Shown here: in pieces, positions 20,923 through 32,333 of the stretch | How positions within the stretch are numbered: position 1 is the stretch's first letter | Layout of the letters: every line of letters begins with the position of its first letter | NCBI GenBank assembly: GCA_963813345.1 | Contig: CAWEYR010000004.1 | Location: forward strand, 248,001-312,000 | DNA from: CAWDDA01 sp963813345 | GTDB lineage: Bacteria; Acidobacteriota; Blastocatellia; RBC074 | Reading direction: 5' to 3' | DNA length: 64,000 nt | Translations under genes and position numbers: made by a program | The notes under the pieces: model-generated | Database searches by the model: none | The model's input: only the letters and a program-made list of their open reading frames with translations | Told to the model about the DNA's origin: nothing

Positions 20923-22214
20923 ATGAAAACAACCGAGGCTCCACCTGTCCCCTCCACCTTCCTTGAGCATTTGCGCTCGTTTGGGCCGGGAATAGTTATC
21001 GTTCTGACCTGGCTGGGAGCAGGGGACGTCGTGGACATGGGTGTCGCCGGCAGCAACTACGGCTACGCGCTGATGTGGGTTCTGGTCGTAGCCATTGTCA
21101 TGCGCTTTCTTTTCGTTTCGCTGATTGCGCGCTATCAGCTCTGCAATCAGCACGGTGAGAGTGTTCTTGACGGGCTGGCGCGTCTTCACCGCTGGTACGC
21201 TCCCGGAATCTTCATTGCCACCATCGTCATGGGCCACGTTTATGGAGCGTACATGACAGTTGGAGTAGGCGAAGTCTGCCGCAATCTCTTCCGCGCAGGC
21301 GAGACCTGGCAATGGGCACTCGCAGCGAACGCGATCGCGTTGGCGCTTGTATTTCAACCGTCGTACGAGCGACTCGAATGGGTCTTCAAATTCTTCCTCG
21401 CCGTGCTCGCGATTTCGTTCATCGGGTCCGCAGTATGGGTAGGCTTCAATCCAGTAGGTGTATTGCAGGGTCTGTATCGTTTCGAAATGCCTGACCATCA
21501 GGGCAGGTTCAACCCGTTGCTGGTTGCCGGGGCAATGATTGGAGCCATTGGCGGCTCGCTTATGAACCTCGCCTACCCTATTTCCTCAAGGCCAAAGGCT
21601 GGAATGGACCTCAATACCGGCGCGTTCAGTTCTACGATTTTCTCCTGGCAGTGAGCGTCATGATTGTACTCAATCTGGCGGTATGGACGCTTGGGGCAGA
21701 GCTGCTCTATCCCGACAGGCAAATAAGAGAGCTCGATGATCTTCCGCGTCTCTTGAGCTCAGTCCTTGGAGAAGGGGGGCGATGGTTGTTCTACATCGGT
21801 ATCTTCTCCGCGATCTATACTTCGATCCTGGGTCACGCCTCCGGTTTAGGGCTGATGGGTAGTCACGCTGGCTGCGCGCGCAGGCCGGCACAAAGGCGAT
21901 CACAACAGATTATCGGTATCACTGGGTGTATCGAGCGATCGTCGCTCTGGTGCCTCATATCGCCGCTGATCTGGACGCTCCCCGGGATGCCCGACTTTGT
22001 GACACTCACTCTTGTCGCCAACAGCGCCCAGGTCGTGTTGTTGCCCCTGCTTGCTGGCGGACTGTGGTGGATTACAGCGAGCTCCCGATACATCGGCCCC
22101 GCATTTCGCAATCGCTGGTGGGAGAACGTGGTCATGTCGGTACTCTTCGCTCTCGCTATTTACGGTGCGTTCACCTCAGTTCGATCGATTGCGCAGTTCC
22201 TGAATGGTGGTTGA
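20923..22214 (+). CDS. Nramp-related divalent metal transporter, several frameshifts
   Basis: About 430 residues with many membrane helices. The opening GPGIVIVLTWLGAGDVVDMG aligns with Nramp TM1, but the metal-binding DPGN is replaced by AGDV. In TM6 the usual MPH is replaced by MNLAY (GGSLMNLAYPYFL after frame repair). It is therefore a distant Nramp-superfamily member; substrate unknown, possibly Mg or another divalent cation. The frame breaks near 21578, about 21880 and about 21950. The second part has LLYPDRQIRELDDLPRLLSS and FYIGIFSAIYTSILGHASG. The short gap from the DUF255 gene is filled by repeat. Confidence 0.75.
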
Positions 22215-22220
22215 GCTGAA

Positions 22221-23813
22221 TCATTCGATATCGTAAGGATCATTGAACAGGATTGTCAGCTTGATACCGCCCCGTCCAAACTGAGGAAAGCCCGGCGTAT
22301 TCCGGTCTCCGGGATTCAGATTCGAAGCCGTGTCGTCCGGTGGAAAGATTACAAGCGAGTTCAGGAAAGCAATCAGGTCATTCTGTTGTGGGCGCGTGAG
22401 TGTGGCAAAGCGGTTTCGTGCTTCTTCGGCCTCGCCTCCATGACGCAGAATCACTTCCATCAGGTTGATGCTGCGCCCATCGTGACCGTAGGGCGCGGTC
22501 GTCCCCACTCCCCACAGCGGCGTGGTCAGGAATAGCGTTCTCAAAGTTCCATCGTAATTGCGCTCGTGAAAATTCGGGCCCAGGTCATGCCGTTTGAAGT
22601 CGGTAAAGATATCTTTCACAAGGAACGGTTGAAAGAGCGGCGGTTTCAGGAGCGGGAAACCGCTGCCATCATCAACTGTGTTGAACAGCGGTATGGCCGT
22701 TGCAAATAGACTGTTGAATATCCCCTTCACCGGATCGTAAACCGTCTCAACGTCGGCGACTCTGCGGTCGCGATTGAGTTGAAGTTCCGGAACATGACAA
22801 ACCGCGCATCCAACACGATCGAAAAGTCTGCGTCCGCGCGCCGTATCGTTCGTCTGTTCGTAGGTTGCCGGCTTGAAATAGTTCAACAGGTAGAACTCGA
22901 AGTGATCAACCAGGCTGACCGGGACCTCGTTCACGATGCCGTCGCCATCCGGGTCGCTTTGTTCGTCTGTGGCGGGAGGGACCTGAATTCGATCCGTCGA
23001 TCCGTCGAGTACCATACCCGAAGGAGTAACAAACCTTCCGCCTCGGGCTGCTCGTGCGACTTCCGGGTCCACAGCAGTAAGGCCCATTTCATCATTGAGC
23101 GCTCCGACGACAAATTCACGAATCGATATGGTTCCTCCGTGATGGAAGAAAGGGCGAACGCGAAGGTCCGCATCGACACCTTGAACCGCTGATGTGTCCA
23201 CGGTTCCGTCCGGTTTGACCGTGATCGAGCCGTAACTGACGCCTTTGCTCTTGAGTTGTCTGGTTACCGGCCGGCCGAAGAGATGTGCTCTCGCCATTGC
23301 AACCGAACGAATCATTCGCAGATCGGTTGTGATCTCATCAGCGAGCATCTCCTTCAATCCCAGGCCGAAGAGATGAGGGGCATCGCGACTGTCGGGACGT
23401 GTGACCACGTCGCCGCCAACCCCGGCCGAGCCGCGCGGCCGGCCGTGGCAAGCCGCGCAACTGTCGGTCAGACCCGCTCCGATAGCCAGCTTGTTGTTCA
23501 CGTCGCCGAAGCCGTCGCCAGCGACCGGCCCCTGTCCTTCGGCTCTGGTGAACTTTCGCTGAAAAAGCTGACGGCCTCGCCGAATCGCGCGAAACGGATC
23601 GCGTGCAATGATGAACGACGAAGAATCAGGAGTCATCCAATCGCCTCGGCCGGCGCCGATCTGCTGGGTGAGCGATTTGTTGATTCCCTCGTCCGCGGTG
23701 TTTGACGCTTTCGTCCTGTCAATCAGTTGCGCCAGCGCAGGAATCGTCCACACTGCCACAGCGCAAGTACAGATTAGGACTATGAGAAGCTTTGATCTGT
23801 CTTTGATACTCAT
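22221..23813 (-). CDS. Di-haem cytochrome c peroxidase-like protein (DUF1111 / DHOR)
   Basis: 530 residues with a signal peptide (LLIVLICTCAVAVWTIPALAQ), so periplasmic. Two haem c sites are visible: SCAACHGRP (about 119-126) and GCAVCHVPEL (about 344-352). It also has the family blocks FGLGLKEMLADEI, FHHGGTISIREFV, and TTPLWGVGTTAPYGHDGRS. DUF1111 proteins are predicted thiol- or peroxide-type oxidoreductases and often occur with imelysin iron proteins; none is near here. The frame is intact. It converges with the transporter, 6 bp between stops. Confidence 0.9.
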   Translation of the reverse strand: MSIKDRSKLLIVLICTCAVAVWTIPALAQLIDRTKASNTADEGINKSLTQQIGAGRGDWMTPDSSSFIIARDPFRAIRRGRQLFQRKFTRAEGQGPVAGDGFGDVNNKLAIGAGLTDSCAACHGRPRGSAGVGGDVVTRPDSRDAPHLFGLGLKEMLADEITTDLRMIRSVAMARAHLFGRPVTRQLKSKGVSYGSITVKPDGTVDTSAVQGVDADLRVRPFFHHGGTISIREFVVGALNDEMGLTAVDPEVARAARGGRFVTPSGMVLDGSTDRIQVPPATDEQSDPDGDGIVNEVPVSLVDHFEFYLLNYFKPATYEQTNDTARGRRLFDRVGCAVCHVPELQLNRDRRVADVETVYDPVKGIFNSLFATAIPLFNTVDDGSGFPLLKPPLFQPFLVKDIFTDFKRHDLGPNFHERNYDGTLRTLFLTTPLWGVGTTAPYGHDGRSINLMEVILRHGGEAEEARNRFATLTRPQQNDLIAFLNSLVIFPPDDTASNLNPGDRNTPGFPQFGRGGIKLTILFNDPYDIE

Positions 23814-23893
23814 TTCCTGACATCCTTCATCCTTCAGTTATGGCTGCCAATCACATGAGCAAAAGACGGGAAAGTATTTCGTCTAAGCGTTCA

Positions 23894-26194
23894 TCACCTG
23901 AAATCTGTGATCAATGCAACGTCGCGAATTGAATGGCCACGCGCCAGGAATAGCCGGCGTCCATCGCGCGCGAAAGCGTAATTATAAATCTCGCCGGAAT
24001 TAAAGCCGGTCAACGCGTGCGGCGCCCCACCTGTCAAAGGTTGTGCCCAGAGATTGTCAAAGCTCTTTCCTTTGACGATATAAGTCAGTGCCTTCCCATC
24101 GGGCGTCCAACGACAGCCGACATTCAGCTCTGCAGCGGTGGGTACTTCGAACATTTTGAATGGCGCACCCCCCTCCGCGGGAATAACCGCCACCTGCCGC
24201 TGTGCTTTTCATTCGGGTAGATGCAAGAAATCCATCTACCATCAGGTGAAAAACGGGGCGTGTCGACTGCATGATCGGTCAGGCTGATCGGTGTTCCACC
24301 CTCCGCCGGAATTTTCCAGAGCCTGAAATCGGCATTCTTATCGGACAGGCCGGACCTTGAAGTGTAGACAATCCAGCGCCCATCGAGTGAGCAATCAGAG
24401 TCAATTTCCTGACTCTCGCCACTTGTCAACTGCCGCAATGCTGTTCCCTCGCGATTCACGCGAAAGAGATGGCTGTATCTGGCACGGTTCGAGGCAAAGA
24501 CAAAGAAACTACCGTCAAGTGGCGCGCTAACCTCTTCCAGAAATGGCGGGTCGGTGGTCAGTTGTTGCTGATTACTGCCATCGTAGTTCATTCGCCACAG
24601 GTCAACGTGCTCTCCTGTTCGCGCGACATAAACGACGCGACCGTCATTCAGACTCGCCAGACCCGCCCGGCCATCACCTGTGCCGGTCGTCAATTGCACG
24701 GGCTGCTGCAAATCGAAGCGCGTCTTTTGATCTTGTACCCGTCCCCTCGACCGACCAGATTTGCGAAGTACGATTGAAGGGAATGACCAGCAGGGATCGT
24801 CCGTCATCGGTCACACTCACTGAAACATACGACATGGCGGCTCAGGTCGGTTGTCATCCTGCGGACGGCTCCGTCAGGTTGCGAGACGAACCAGACGGAA
24901 TCCCGTGATGTCGTGACCCCCTCACCCTGTCTCGTGCCCACCAATACAAGACCACGCCCATCGAGTGGTCCAGGCAATTCGGCCGCAAGCGTCCCACTGC
25001 TGCGCGGTCAGCATTCTTTGCGCACCGCTGTCGCTGTTAACGCCAATAACCCGCCAGACATATTCACCGTTTTTTGACAGGCCGCTCAACAGCTGGCACG
25101 CGATCTCGTTGCCATCCGGGGACCATGCCGGGCCACTCCACCCAAATTGTTGCGCCCCAGGGCGCGTCAGCACAGTCCGCTGGTTGGTACCGTTAGTATC
25201 CGCGACAGCCAGGCTGGAGGTCTGTTTGTCGCCCTCGCCGTCCTGTCGGACGAAGGCAAACCGTTGACCATCAGGTGAAAAGGCGATGGGTGAAACTATC
25301 CCTGTCAGGATCTCCGACACTGGTCCGCCCAGCACGCCAACGCGATGGAGAACGCCGCGCGGCTTAGCATCTCCAAGCTCCACGAAGTAGATCGCCTGGC
25401 TGTCACGAGCAAAGGTGAGCCCTAGCAACTGCGGCCTTAATCTCGGACACCAGCAGCAGTGCCTGGCCGCCCGCTACTTGACGCAGCCAAAGACGCGACA
25501 CCTCACCGTCCTGCTCCGCGTAAGCGAAGTACTTGCCATCGGGCGAGATTACCGCGTGGGTGATGTAACCCCCATTTGTCAGTCGCACCACCTTCATCCC
25601 GAGAGACGAATAAGGCAGCGCGTCCTTGGAGGGCCAGACACGCATTGATATGGGAACGGCCAGCAAAAGTACGGCGCCCGCGAACAACGCACTCTTGCCC
25701 AGCCAGGATCTTGTTGCTGTCTCCGTGACTCGCTGACGAACCGGACTGGACGGCGATGCCTGAGCAGCCGTTTGAACGTCCGCCTGGAAAAGAAGCATCG
25801 ATTGATCACCAGGTTCACGGCTGTCTACCGACACTAGCCGCGTTGCGCCTTCACTCTGATCCGCAACGATCTCGATCACGGAGCCATTGAAGCGATAGCC
25901 ATGACCACGAACCGTTTCAATCAGTTTGCGTTCCGCGCTGTCCTCGCCGAGGGCCTTGCGCAGCGCAGAGATCGTTTTATCCAGGTTGTTGTCTTCGACT
26001 ACCGCATCGGCCCAGACGGTCTTTATCAACTCGTCTTTGGAAAGCAGGCGCCCACTGTTGCGGACAAGGACGACCAGCAGGTCAAAGGCCTTTGGGGCGA
26101 GCGGAACTGGCGCTCCGTTGACGAGCAATAAGCGTTCTGCCGGATTGAGTCTGAAACTTTCGAATTCATACAAAGTCTTGACAGTAAGAGACAT
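23894..26194 (-). CDS. Winged-helix regulator with TolB/PD40 beta-propeller, at least three frameshifts
   Basis: About 766 residues. The N-terminus is an OmpR/CadC-type DNA-binding domain (LAPKAFDLLVVLVRNSGRLL ... DNNLDKTISALRKALGE ... ETVRGHGYRF). A transmembrane segment follows (SALFAGAVLLLAVPISMRVW), then repeated PD40 blades (ISPDGKYFAYAEQDG, FSPDGQRFAFVRQDG, SLDGRWIVYTSRSG). This is the CadC-like membrane-bound regulator architecture, abundant in Acidobacteriota; the signal is unknown. The frame moves near 25410, about 24900, about 24780 and about 24185. The total span is divisible by three, so the indels roughly cancel. Confidence 0.82.
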
Positions 26195-26392
26195 AAAGAG
26201 TTCAGAAAAGAGTCAGAAAACCTTCAGGATACCCGAAGGACAACACAAACCAACCAGGTGCATATTCCACCTTGTCCCTGGCAGGACCGGGAAAGTTTGC
26301 CGGTGAAGCTATACCCGAAGGCTGTCCGCGCAGGCCGAGTTGATTGGAATCCAACAATGAATCACGCTGATGCCAATGGTCAAGGAGTCCGT

Positions 26393-27136
26393 GTGACAAA
26401 AGCGAAGACAATGTTGATGGTCTTATCTGTTGCCCTCGTCGGGGCCTTGTCGTCCCCCATCTGCGCTCAGAACTTCCGAGCCGCCTCGGCCGCCTCTTAC
26501 ATCGATCGTGGTCATGTCTCTTTTGGAAAAGGCAATTTAGAGAGCGCGCTGGCTGATTTCAGTATCGCACTCAGTTTTGATCCGCAGTCAGCCGTGGCTT
26601 ATTACAATCGAGGGGTGGTGCGCGGAGCACAGCATGAGTTGGACCTCGCCTTGAATGACTTCAACCGTGCTCTTCAGATCGATGTGCAACTGGCAGAAGC
26701 CTGGGTCAACCGGACCGCCGTCAGGTATGCATACGTGATCTGGGAATGGCCCTCAGCGACATCGATCGAGCCATCGAGCTCAAGCCGCGATTGGCTGAGT
26801 CCTGGGCCATTCGCGGCCTTGTTCAGCTCGCCAGAGGCGAACTCGAGGCAGCCATTGCCGATTGCAGCCAATCGATCAAACTCAACCCGCACCTCGCAGA
26901 GAATTACAGCAATCGCGGCACTGCGCGCCAACTCAGAGGCGATCTGGATGGAGCCATCAAGGATCAATCACAGGCAATCAAACTTAATCCACAATTAGCG
27001 ATCGCCTGGTATGACCGCGAGCAAGGCTCGCCAGATGAAAGGCGACTTTGAAGGCGCCTTGAGCGATTTAGGTCGAGCCGTTGAGACTGCACTTGCAAAC
27101 CACGAGCCTTCCGAAACGATTCAGCAATTCAGTTGA
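26393..27136 (+). CDS. Secreted TPR protein, two frameshifts
   Basis: About 247 residues. I chose GTG 26393 because AGGAG lies 5 nt upstream and it opens a signal peptide (TKAKTMLMVLSVALVGALSS to CAQ); an in-frame ATG at 26357 lacks a site. Five TPR units follow, such as AYYNRGVVRGAQHELDLALN, SWAIRGLVQLARGELEAAIA and NYSNRGTARQLRGDLDGAIK. Breaks near 26733 and 27018 move the reading frame twice and cancel. The last frame gives MKGDFEGALSDLGRAVETAL and a TGA at 27134. It is probably a periplasmic protein-interaction scaffold, divergent from the winged-helix regulator. Confidence 0.75.
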
Positions 27137-27202
27137 TCGCTGACAGAGCTCCGGACAACGAAGCGATAGGTAGGCTTTCCTATCCTATCCAATTTGCGCG
27201 AA

Positions 27203-28049
27203 TTATTGTCGAGAGACGAGCCAGTCGATGGCCATTCTCGCATACTGTCCCAGTCGGCGACTGTACAATCCGGCTCGAAGTATGAGACTGAGCCCTTCGA
27301 TCAGATTCATGTTCGGTAATTGATTTTCCAGACGTGTCCACACATGTGTATGAAGCTGGTCAGCGCTCATTGACGACGAGAGATGCTTCAACACGAGCTT
27401 CGGTGCATCCCTGAAAAACCTTTCGTCCTTCCCGGCGCTTCTGCCATTCTCGTCAAATTCCGCGACAGTGACCGGCACATATCGGATGCGTACAGACGGG
27501 TCTCCAAAGCACTGCCAGTTGAAGGCCCAATCGGCACCCAGGGGATACTTCAGTTTGAACAAGCCGAACCTGCTAAACAGCTCGCGCCGGACGAAGATTG
27601 CCTGATGACAAATGTTCTGCCCGGCAAGTCTCGCCGAGTCAAACTCTCCACCATAAATCTGACCCGAGCCCTTCATCCGAACATCACCGTAAACGAAATC
27701 TGACTTGGCTGGCGTCAACGTAATCGAAAAGAGCCTGCACCACTCCCGGCTCCATAACGTCATCGCCACCAAGAAAGTACAACCACTCACCCGATGATCG
27801 ATCAATGCCCTTGTTAAGAGCATCGTATACTCCACGGTCTGTCTCGCTGATTATGTGTAACCTGTTGTTCTTCTGCTGAAACTGCTCGGCGATCGGGACC
27901 GTTCGGTCGGTTGAGTTCCCGTCGATCAACCAGTGTTCAAGTCGTTCGTAAGATTGCTCACTGACGCTCTGGAGGCAGCGCTCGATAGTTTTCTCGGAGT
28001 TAAGAGTGGCTGTGATTACAGATACGGATGGTGGAGGACTCTTAGACAT
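27203..28049 (-). CDS. Family 2 glycosyltransferase, one frameshift
   Basis: About 281 residues. GT-A fold: SVSVITATLNSEKTIERCLQ, IDGNSTDRT, the DxD-region WLYFLGGDDVMEPG, then in the second frame DFVYGDVRMKGSGQIYGGEF, ICHQAIFVRRELF and YPLGADWAFN. It should transfer a sugar to a surface polysaccharide or lipid acceptor. The frame breaks near 27705; the span is 3n+1, so one extra base accounts for it. It stands downstream of a repeat, apart from other sugar genes. Confidence 0.85.
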
Positions 28050-28065
28050 TAATACCTGGCATGCG

Positions 28066-28243
28066 CTACGTCGCCACCTGGAGCGCTGGTCCGCATGGGC
28101 CAGTCGCCGTCGTCTTCGAGACGCGGCAAGCTAGCTGAGCTGCAAGCTTAGCGGGTTTCAGCTCAAGCTCTGTAGCTTCGCGGCTCGCACGCGTCAGCTG
28201 GCAGCCGATGCGCTCCCAGGCGCTCGGCCAGGCGCTCCCAGGG
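28066..28243. repeat. GC-rich repeat cluster with CGCTCCCAGG words
   Basis: This 180-bp stretch fills the gap between the CHAT gene and the glycosyltransferase. It contains two copies of AGGCGCTC(C)CAGG-type words at about 28206-28240, a GGAGCGCTGG word at about 28080, and an internal CAAGCTTAGCGGG / TCAGCTCAAGC piece. It reads as a decayed composite of two palindrome families seen elsewhere. A short frame through it has no protein features. Confidence 0.55.
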
Positions 28244-31200
28244 TCAGCGTTTGCCGTCAAGACTGGCCCACTCGCCCGCTTGTATAAAACTCGCCCAGTA
28301 GAAGGGATGCCGGCGGTCTTTGCGCTTCATCATTTGCAGCTTCACCTGGCGTAGCGCTTCGCCGCGTCCCTGATTTCGTCTCAAGCCTTCGTAGTAGGCA
28401 GTCATCATCTCACGGGTTACGTAATCACTCACCGGCCACAGACTCATGACAAGTGTCTCTGCACCGGCTAACACGAATGCGCGTCGAAACCCGTAAACGC
28501 CCTCACCGTTTTCGACCTCGCCCAGACCGGTATCACAGGCCGACAACGTGACCAGTTTCGTGCCCCAAAGATTCAATCCCGACGCTTCCAGCGCGGTCAG
28601 AATACCGTCATCGGCGGCGGCTCCGTTCAGGTTTGCCCCGGAAAGCGCTAAACCCGAACGCAGTAGCGGATTCTCAGTCTTGACGAGTTGAGCTCATTGC
28701 TCGAGTCGCAATCTGATTCTCTTCCTCATTCGTGCGCGTCGTTCGTTGCATTCCTCAAGAAAAAGCCGTGAGTCGCAATGTGAACGATGCGGGGCCGGTC
28801 AACACTCTTGAGTACCGACTCTGTTGCGTCTTCCCCGGTGACTACTCTGGCCTCGGGAAAAAGCTGTTTGATTGCGCGGGCTTCCTGCGCTGTTTCTTCA
28901 AGTGAAGCGAAGAAGAGCCTTCGTCGAAGCACCTGCCTTTGGTGGCTCACCAAACGAAGGTGCGGCCATCACCAGAAGCTCACCCTGGCTCGGGCGTCCA
29001 ACGCCTAAACGCAGAAGATCTCGTCCGCTCGTCAAATAGCTCGATGAGTAACGCTCGATCAGAAAGCGTCCTTCTTCATCCAAAAGAGCTTCGAACGGAA
29101 TGAGGTTGAGTGCTCCGTCTGGTGAAAGGAGCAGTTGGGTGGTGTTGCCGATCAGCGCACGAACCGGCCGCATCACTTTCTCGTCAACCGCGCGGCTCAG
29201 TTGTCTGACATCGCTCCGCTTCGGATCGCGCAGAGCGCGACGCCATCCCTCAATAGCGTCATCAATTGCTTTCGCATCACCCAGATCACACCAACCGACT
29301 CCTTGTCTTTGTCGAATTACGTAGGCGACATATCGAGGTGCTTTATAGGCTTCGCTATTACTTTCAGCTTTTGGATCAAACGGGCGATAAATTGCGAACT
29401 CGATCAGCGCAGCATTCGCGGGAATTGCAGCCTGGATGGCGCTAAGTGTGACCACCTGCAAGTACGCTCGAAATTCTGCGCTCCGACGACTGATATTCCT
29501 TTCAAGCCGTTCTTTCTCTTCTTCCAGTTCGAGAATCTTCTTCTGGTGTTCCTGATACGTGAGCGTCTGTGGCCCATTAAGGACAAGGCGGGCGAGTTCT
29601 GCGGTTGTCTTGTTGAACTGTTCGATCAGCGACTGCTCTTCGGCGTTTGAGCGTCGTCGCAATGACGCAAAACTTTCGGACATCGCATCAAGCACGCGAC
29701 CCTTGCGCTGCAAAAGAACGAGGGCTGCCAGCGCGCTTGCGGACGGGATCAATGCGGCGCGAGATCGGCGTTCAGCGAGATAGTTCGATCGGTTCGCTCG
29801 GTCAATCGAATTCAGATAGGCAAGTTTCTGCCGTTCAGACCCTATCGCCAGGTTCAATGCGATGTTGCGTTCGATAACTTTGTCTACACGCTCCTGGAAT
29901 ACTATTGCCTCGGAGAGACTGCCCAGCGCAGCGTAGGTTTTTGCAAGATTGCCAAGTGAGAGCAGCGTATAGGGGTGGTACGGTCCTCTGGTCGTTTCCC
30001 AGATTCGCAGCGCGCGCAGGTGCGCTTCAATCGATTTTGCGTACTCACCTTTCGCGCGATAGATGTTGGCGATATTGTTGAAAATCGGTGCGAGGCGAGG
30101 ATTCTCAAGGCCGAAAGCTTTCTCAACTATGACGATAGCATTGCGATAACATTCTTCAGCCTTGACGTAGTCTTTTCGTTGGCGAGCAATTATTCCGAAG
30201 TTGTGCAGGCTGACGGCAAAGGAGATGTTCTCTGGCCCCAGCGTCTTTTCATTGACTGTCTTTGAGCGCACCAGGTATCTCTCGGCTTGCTGATGGTCCC
30301 CGATGTTCAGGTAAAAAAGTCCCAGCAAGTTGAGCACGATGCCAACGTACAGGTGATCGGTCCCCGAGGTTTTTTCAGCAATCGTCAAAGCCTTCTGCAA
30401 ATACTCCAGTCTGGTTGTGCCCCGCGTGGTTTGCGCCACAACCGACAGACAACGTGCAACGAGGTAATGCTCCGGCCCGAGTTGTTTCTGGGTGACTTCG
30501 AGAGCGCGTCGCGCGAGACGCTCGGCCCTCACCATCTCGTTTGTCTCGATGTATGCGACCGCCAGTGATCTGCTTAAATCAGCGGTGAGGGGATGTTCTT
30601 CGCCAAAAGATTTTTCGAGAATTGCTAACGCGCGCTCACGCAGCGATATAGTTTTCGCGAAATCCTCTTTATCCTCGTAGTACCTGGAGAGTTGATACAG
30701 CGGGTTGGAGAGGGAAGGATGTTGAGTACCCAGGACCTTTTCGCTGATTGACAGCGCCTGTTCAGCAGACAAACGAGCATCCTCATACTTCCCTGCATTG
30801 AATGCCCGTTTGCTGTCCGCTTCGAGTATGCGCGCCTCCTGGAGTGACCGATCATTCTCGGTCGCAGAACGTATCTCGACTACCCGAATCGAATATTGCC
30901 CACGTGCCGCACTCATCGAAGATGCCCTGACGCTCATTCGATAGAGTCCGGATGCGCGCGCAACTATCTCAACTTTTTCGTCACCCTGTGCCCTGTATTC
31001 CGCATCAATGCTGATATTGATATTGCCTTCGAATCCGTCGAGTCGGATCGCGACATCCACGCCGCGTTGTTCGATGATCAGGCACGCATACTGGCCCTCG
31101 CGGAGAGCAATTTGATAATCGTGTGACTCTCCTCCGCGAATGTCGCGCTCGAGAACCCCATCAGGAGCAAGGACGTGTTGACCGTGAATCAGGCTCGGCG

Positions 31201-31303
31201 AACCAGCTATAAGCAATAAGGCGAGACCGAGACTATTCGAGGCGGACGAAAAGCGGCGCCGAGCCGCCGCACTCCAAATTCGGCGCATGATTTTTAGAGT
31301 CAC
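28244..31303 (-). CDS. TPR-CHAT caspase-like protease, secreted, at least two frameshifts
   Basis: About 1020 codons. Order: signal or anchor peptide (about 5-42); beta-rich domain (about 45-145); six or more TPRs of kinesin-light-chain type (ARLSAEQALSISEKVLG, AERYLVRSKTVNEKTLGPEN) to about 470; helical coiled region (about 560-620, KKILELEEEKERLERNIS); CHAT domain at the C-terminus. The catalytic dyad is visible: His in IVHIATHGFFL and Cys in LVTLSACDTGLGE. Frames change near 28915 and about 28710. The GTG start overlaps the upstream stop as GTGA, so it is translationally coupled to the anti-sigma-like gene. The N-terminal region is encoded by a palindrome copy (31248-31281). Its protein target is unknown. 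Confidence 0.87.
31248..31281. repeat. TTTGGAGTGCGGCG-family element inside the CHAT coding region
   Basis: On the minus strand ATTTGGAGTGCGGCGGCTCG followed by GCGCCGCTTTT matches the intergenic element at 11697-11731. Here it encodes IWSAAARRRF near residues 8-18 of the CHAT protein, the basic region ahead of the hydrophobic signal segment. Confidence 0.7.
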
Positions 31304-32280
31304 GGTTTCTTTACCTCGAAAAGGTAACGGCCAACAACTTCGGCCTTTCCGTCGCTGGAGATGCCGGAGAGTTCAACGATGTAACGTTGTGCCTTAAGGA
31401 GACTGGCAGGAAGTCTGACGGCAACGACCTTACTCGTGCCTGCGTCACTCGCGCGCAACTTGCCGCTTCTCCATACGATTTGATTTCCTGGTTGTGTCTT
31501 CAACTCTGAGCGAAAGGCGGCATAGTTGCCCGTTTCCAGATCAAGCTGCAAGCTTACATAGTCGGCATCTTCCGGAACCGCAATCGTTGAAATCTGACCC
31601 GCACCGCGCATCTGAGGGGCGAGGGCAAAAGAAACAATACTCGAAGATTTTCGAGGTGGAGCGGGTTGTTCGCGTTGCGGTTCGCTTGTCTTTCGCTGAA
31701 GCTCGGCAATCTGCTCACGCAGATCGGTCAGTTCTTTCGTTTTCTCCGAGTCTGCCGAGCGCTGTGAAGCAACCTGTTCATGCAGTTCCCGCTCGCGCCT
31801 TTGCAGATTCACAAGTTCTGTTTGCGACTGATTCGCTTGCTGGCGCAGTCGCGAGTTAATGACAGCCAGCCATGTGGCAGCCGCAAGAATCACCAGAAGA
31901 GCAGCAGCCAGTCCCGTCTGTAAGCCCAACTTCGGAACAAGGAAATACTGCCGGATCGCCGCCCACAGCGATCTCGGCGATTCGACGACAGCTGAATGCT
32001 CAGGAGCAACAGGCCGGTTCAGTACATCCTTGAGCCCACCAGCGATCTGAACCTTGTTGCGCCTGTGAGGTGACGACAAATAGTGCAGGTTGAAATTCTC
32101 TAACGCCTGTCCGGAAAGCTCGCCCCTCACATAGGCGTCCACAAGGTCGTTTTCGACCGACTGCAAACGCGCGGCAAACTCGTCATCCGTAAAGCTCAAT
32201 TCGTCCAGGCGTTCAGCGTCTGTCGACGAGCCAAGGAGATATTGAGCGATCTGTTGATCGCTAAGACTGCTTTGTCCCAC
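31300..32280 (-). CDS. Anti-sigma-like membrane protein of the CHAT cassette
   Basis: 326 residues. The N-terminal cytoplasmic part (about 1-85: SDQQIAQYLLGSS ... SVENDLVDAYVRGELSGQAL ... NFNLHYLSSPHRRNKV) resembles the short helical domains of anti-sigma-type proteins found beside ECF-like sigma genes. One membrane helix follows at about 120-142 (GLAAALLVILAAATWLAVIN), then a Gln/Glu-rich coiled coil (145-200), a linker rich in Pro, and a C-terminal beta domain (210-325). No zinc-binding HxxxCxxC is seen. It lies between the sigma gene (53 bp away) and the CHAT gene (4-bp overlap). Role as a membrane anti-sigma factor is inferred. Confidence 0.7.
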   Translation of the reverse strand: MGQSSLSDQQIAQYLLGSSTDAERLDELSFTDDEFAARLQSVENDLVDAYVRGELSGQALENFNLHYLSSPHRRNKVQIAGGLKDVLNRPVAPEHSAVVESPRSLWAAIRQYFLVPKLGLQTGLAAALLVILAAATWLAVINSRLRQQANQSQTELVNLQRRERELHEQVASQRSADSEKTKELTDLREQIAELQRKTSEPQREQPAPPRKSSSIVSFALAPQMRGAGQISTIAVPEDADYVSLQLDLETGNYAAFRSELKTQPGNQIVWRSGKLRASDAGTSKVVAVRLPASLLKAQRYIVELSGISSDGKAEVVGRYLFEVKKP

Positions 32281-32333
32281 TGAAAACGTCCCCTACATGT
32301 AAGTCGAAATCCGAAAAGTATTTCATGCCCGGC

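Noticed and set aside
28066..28260. Short minus-strand frame downstream of the CHAT gene
   Set aside because: It is composed of repeat words and the tail of the CHAT gene; no protein features.
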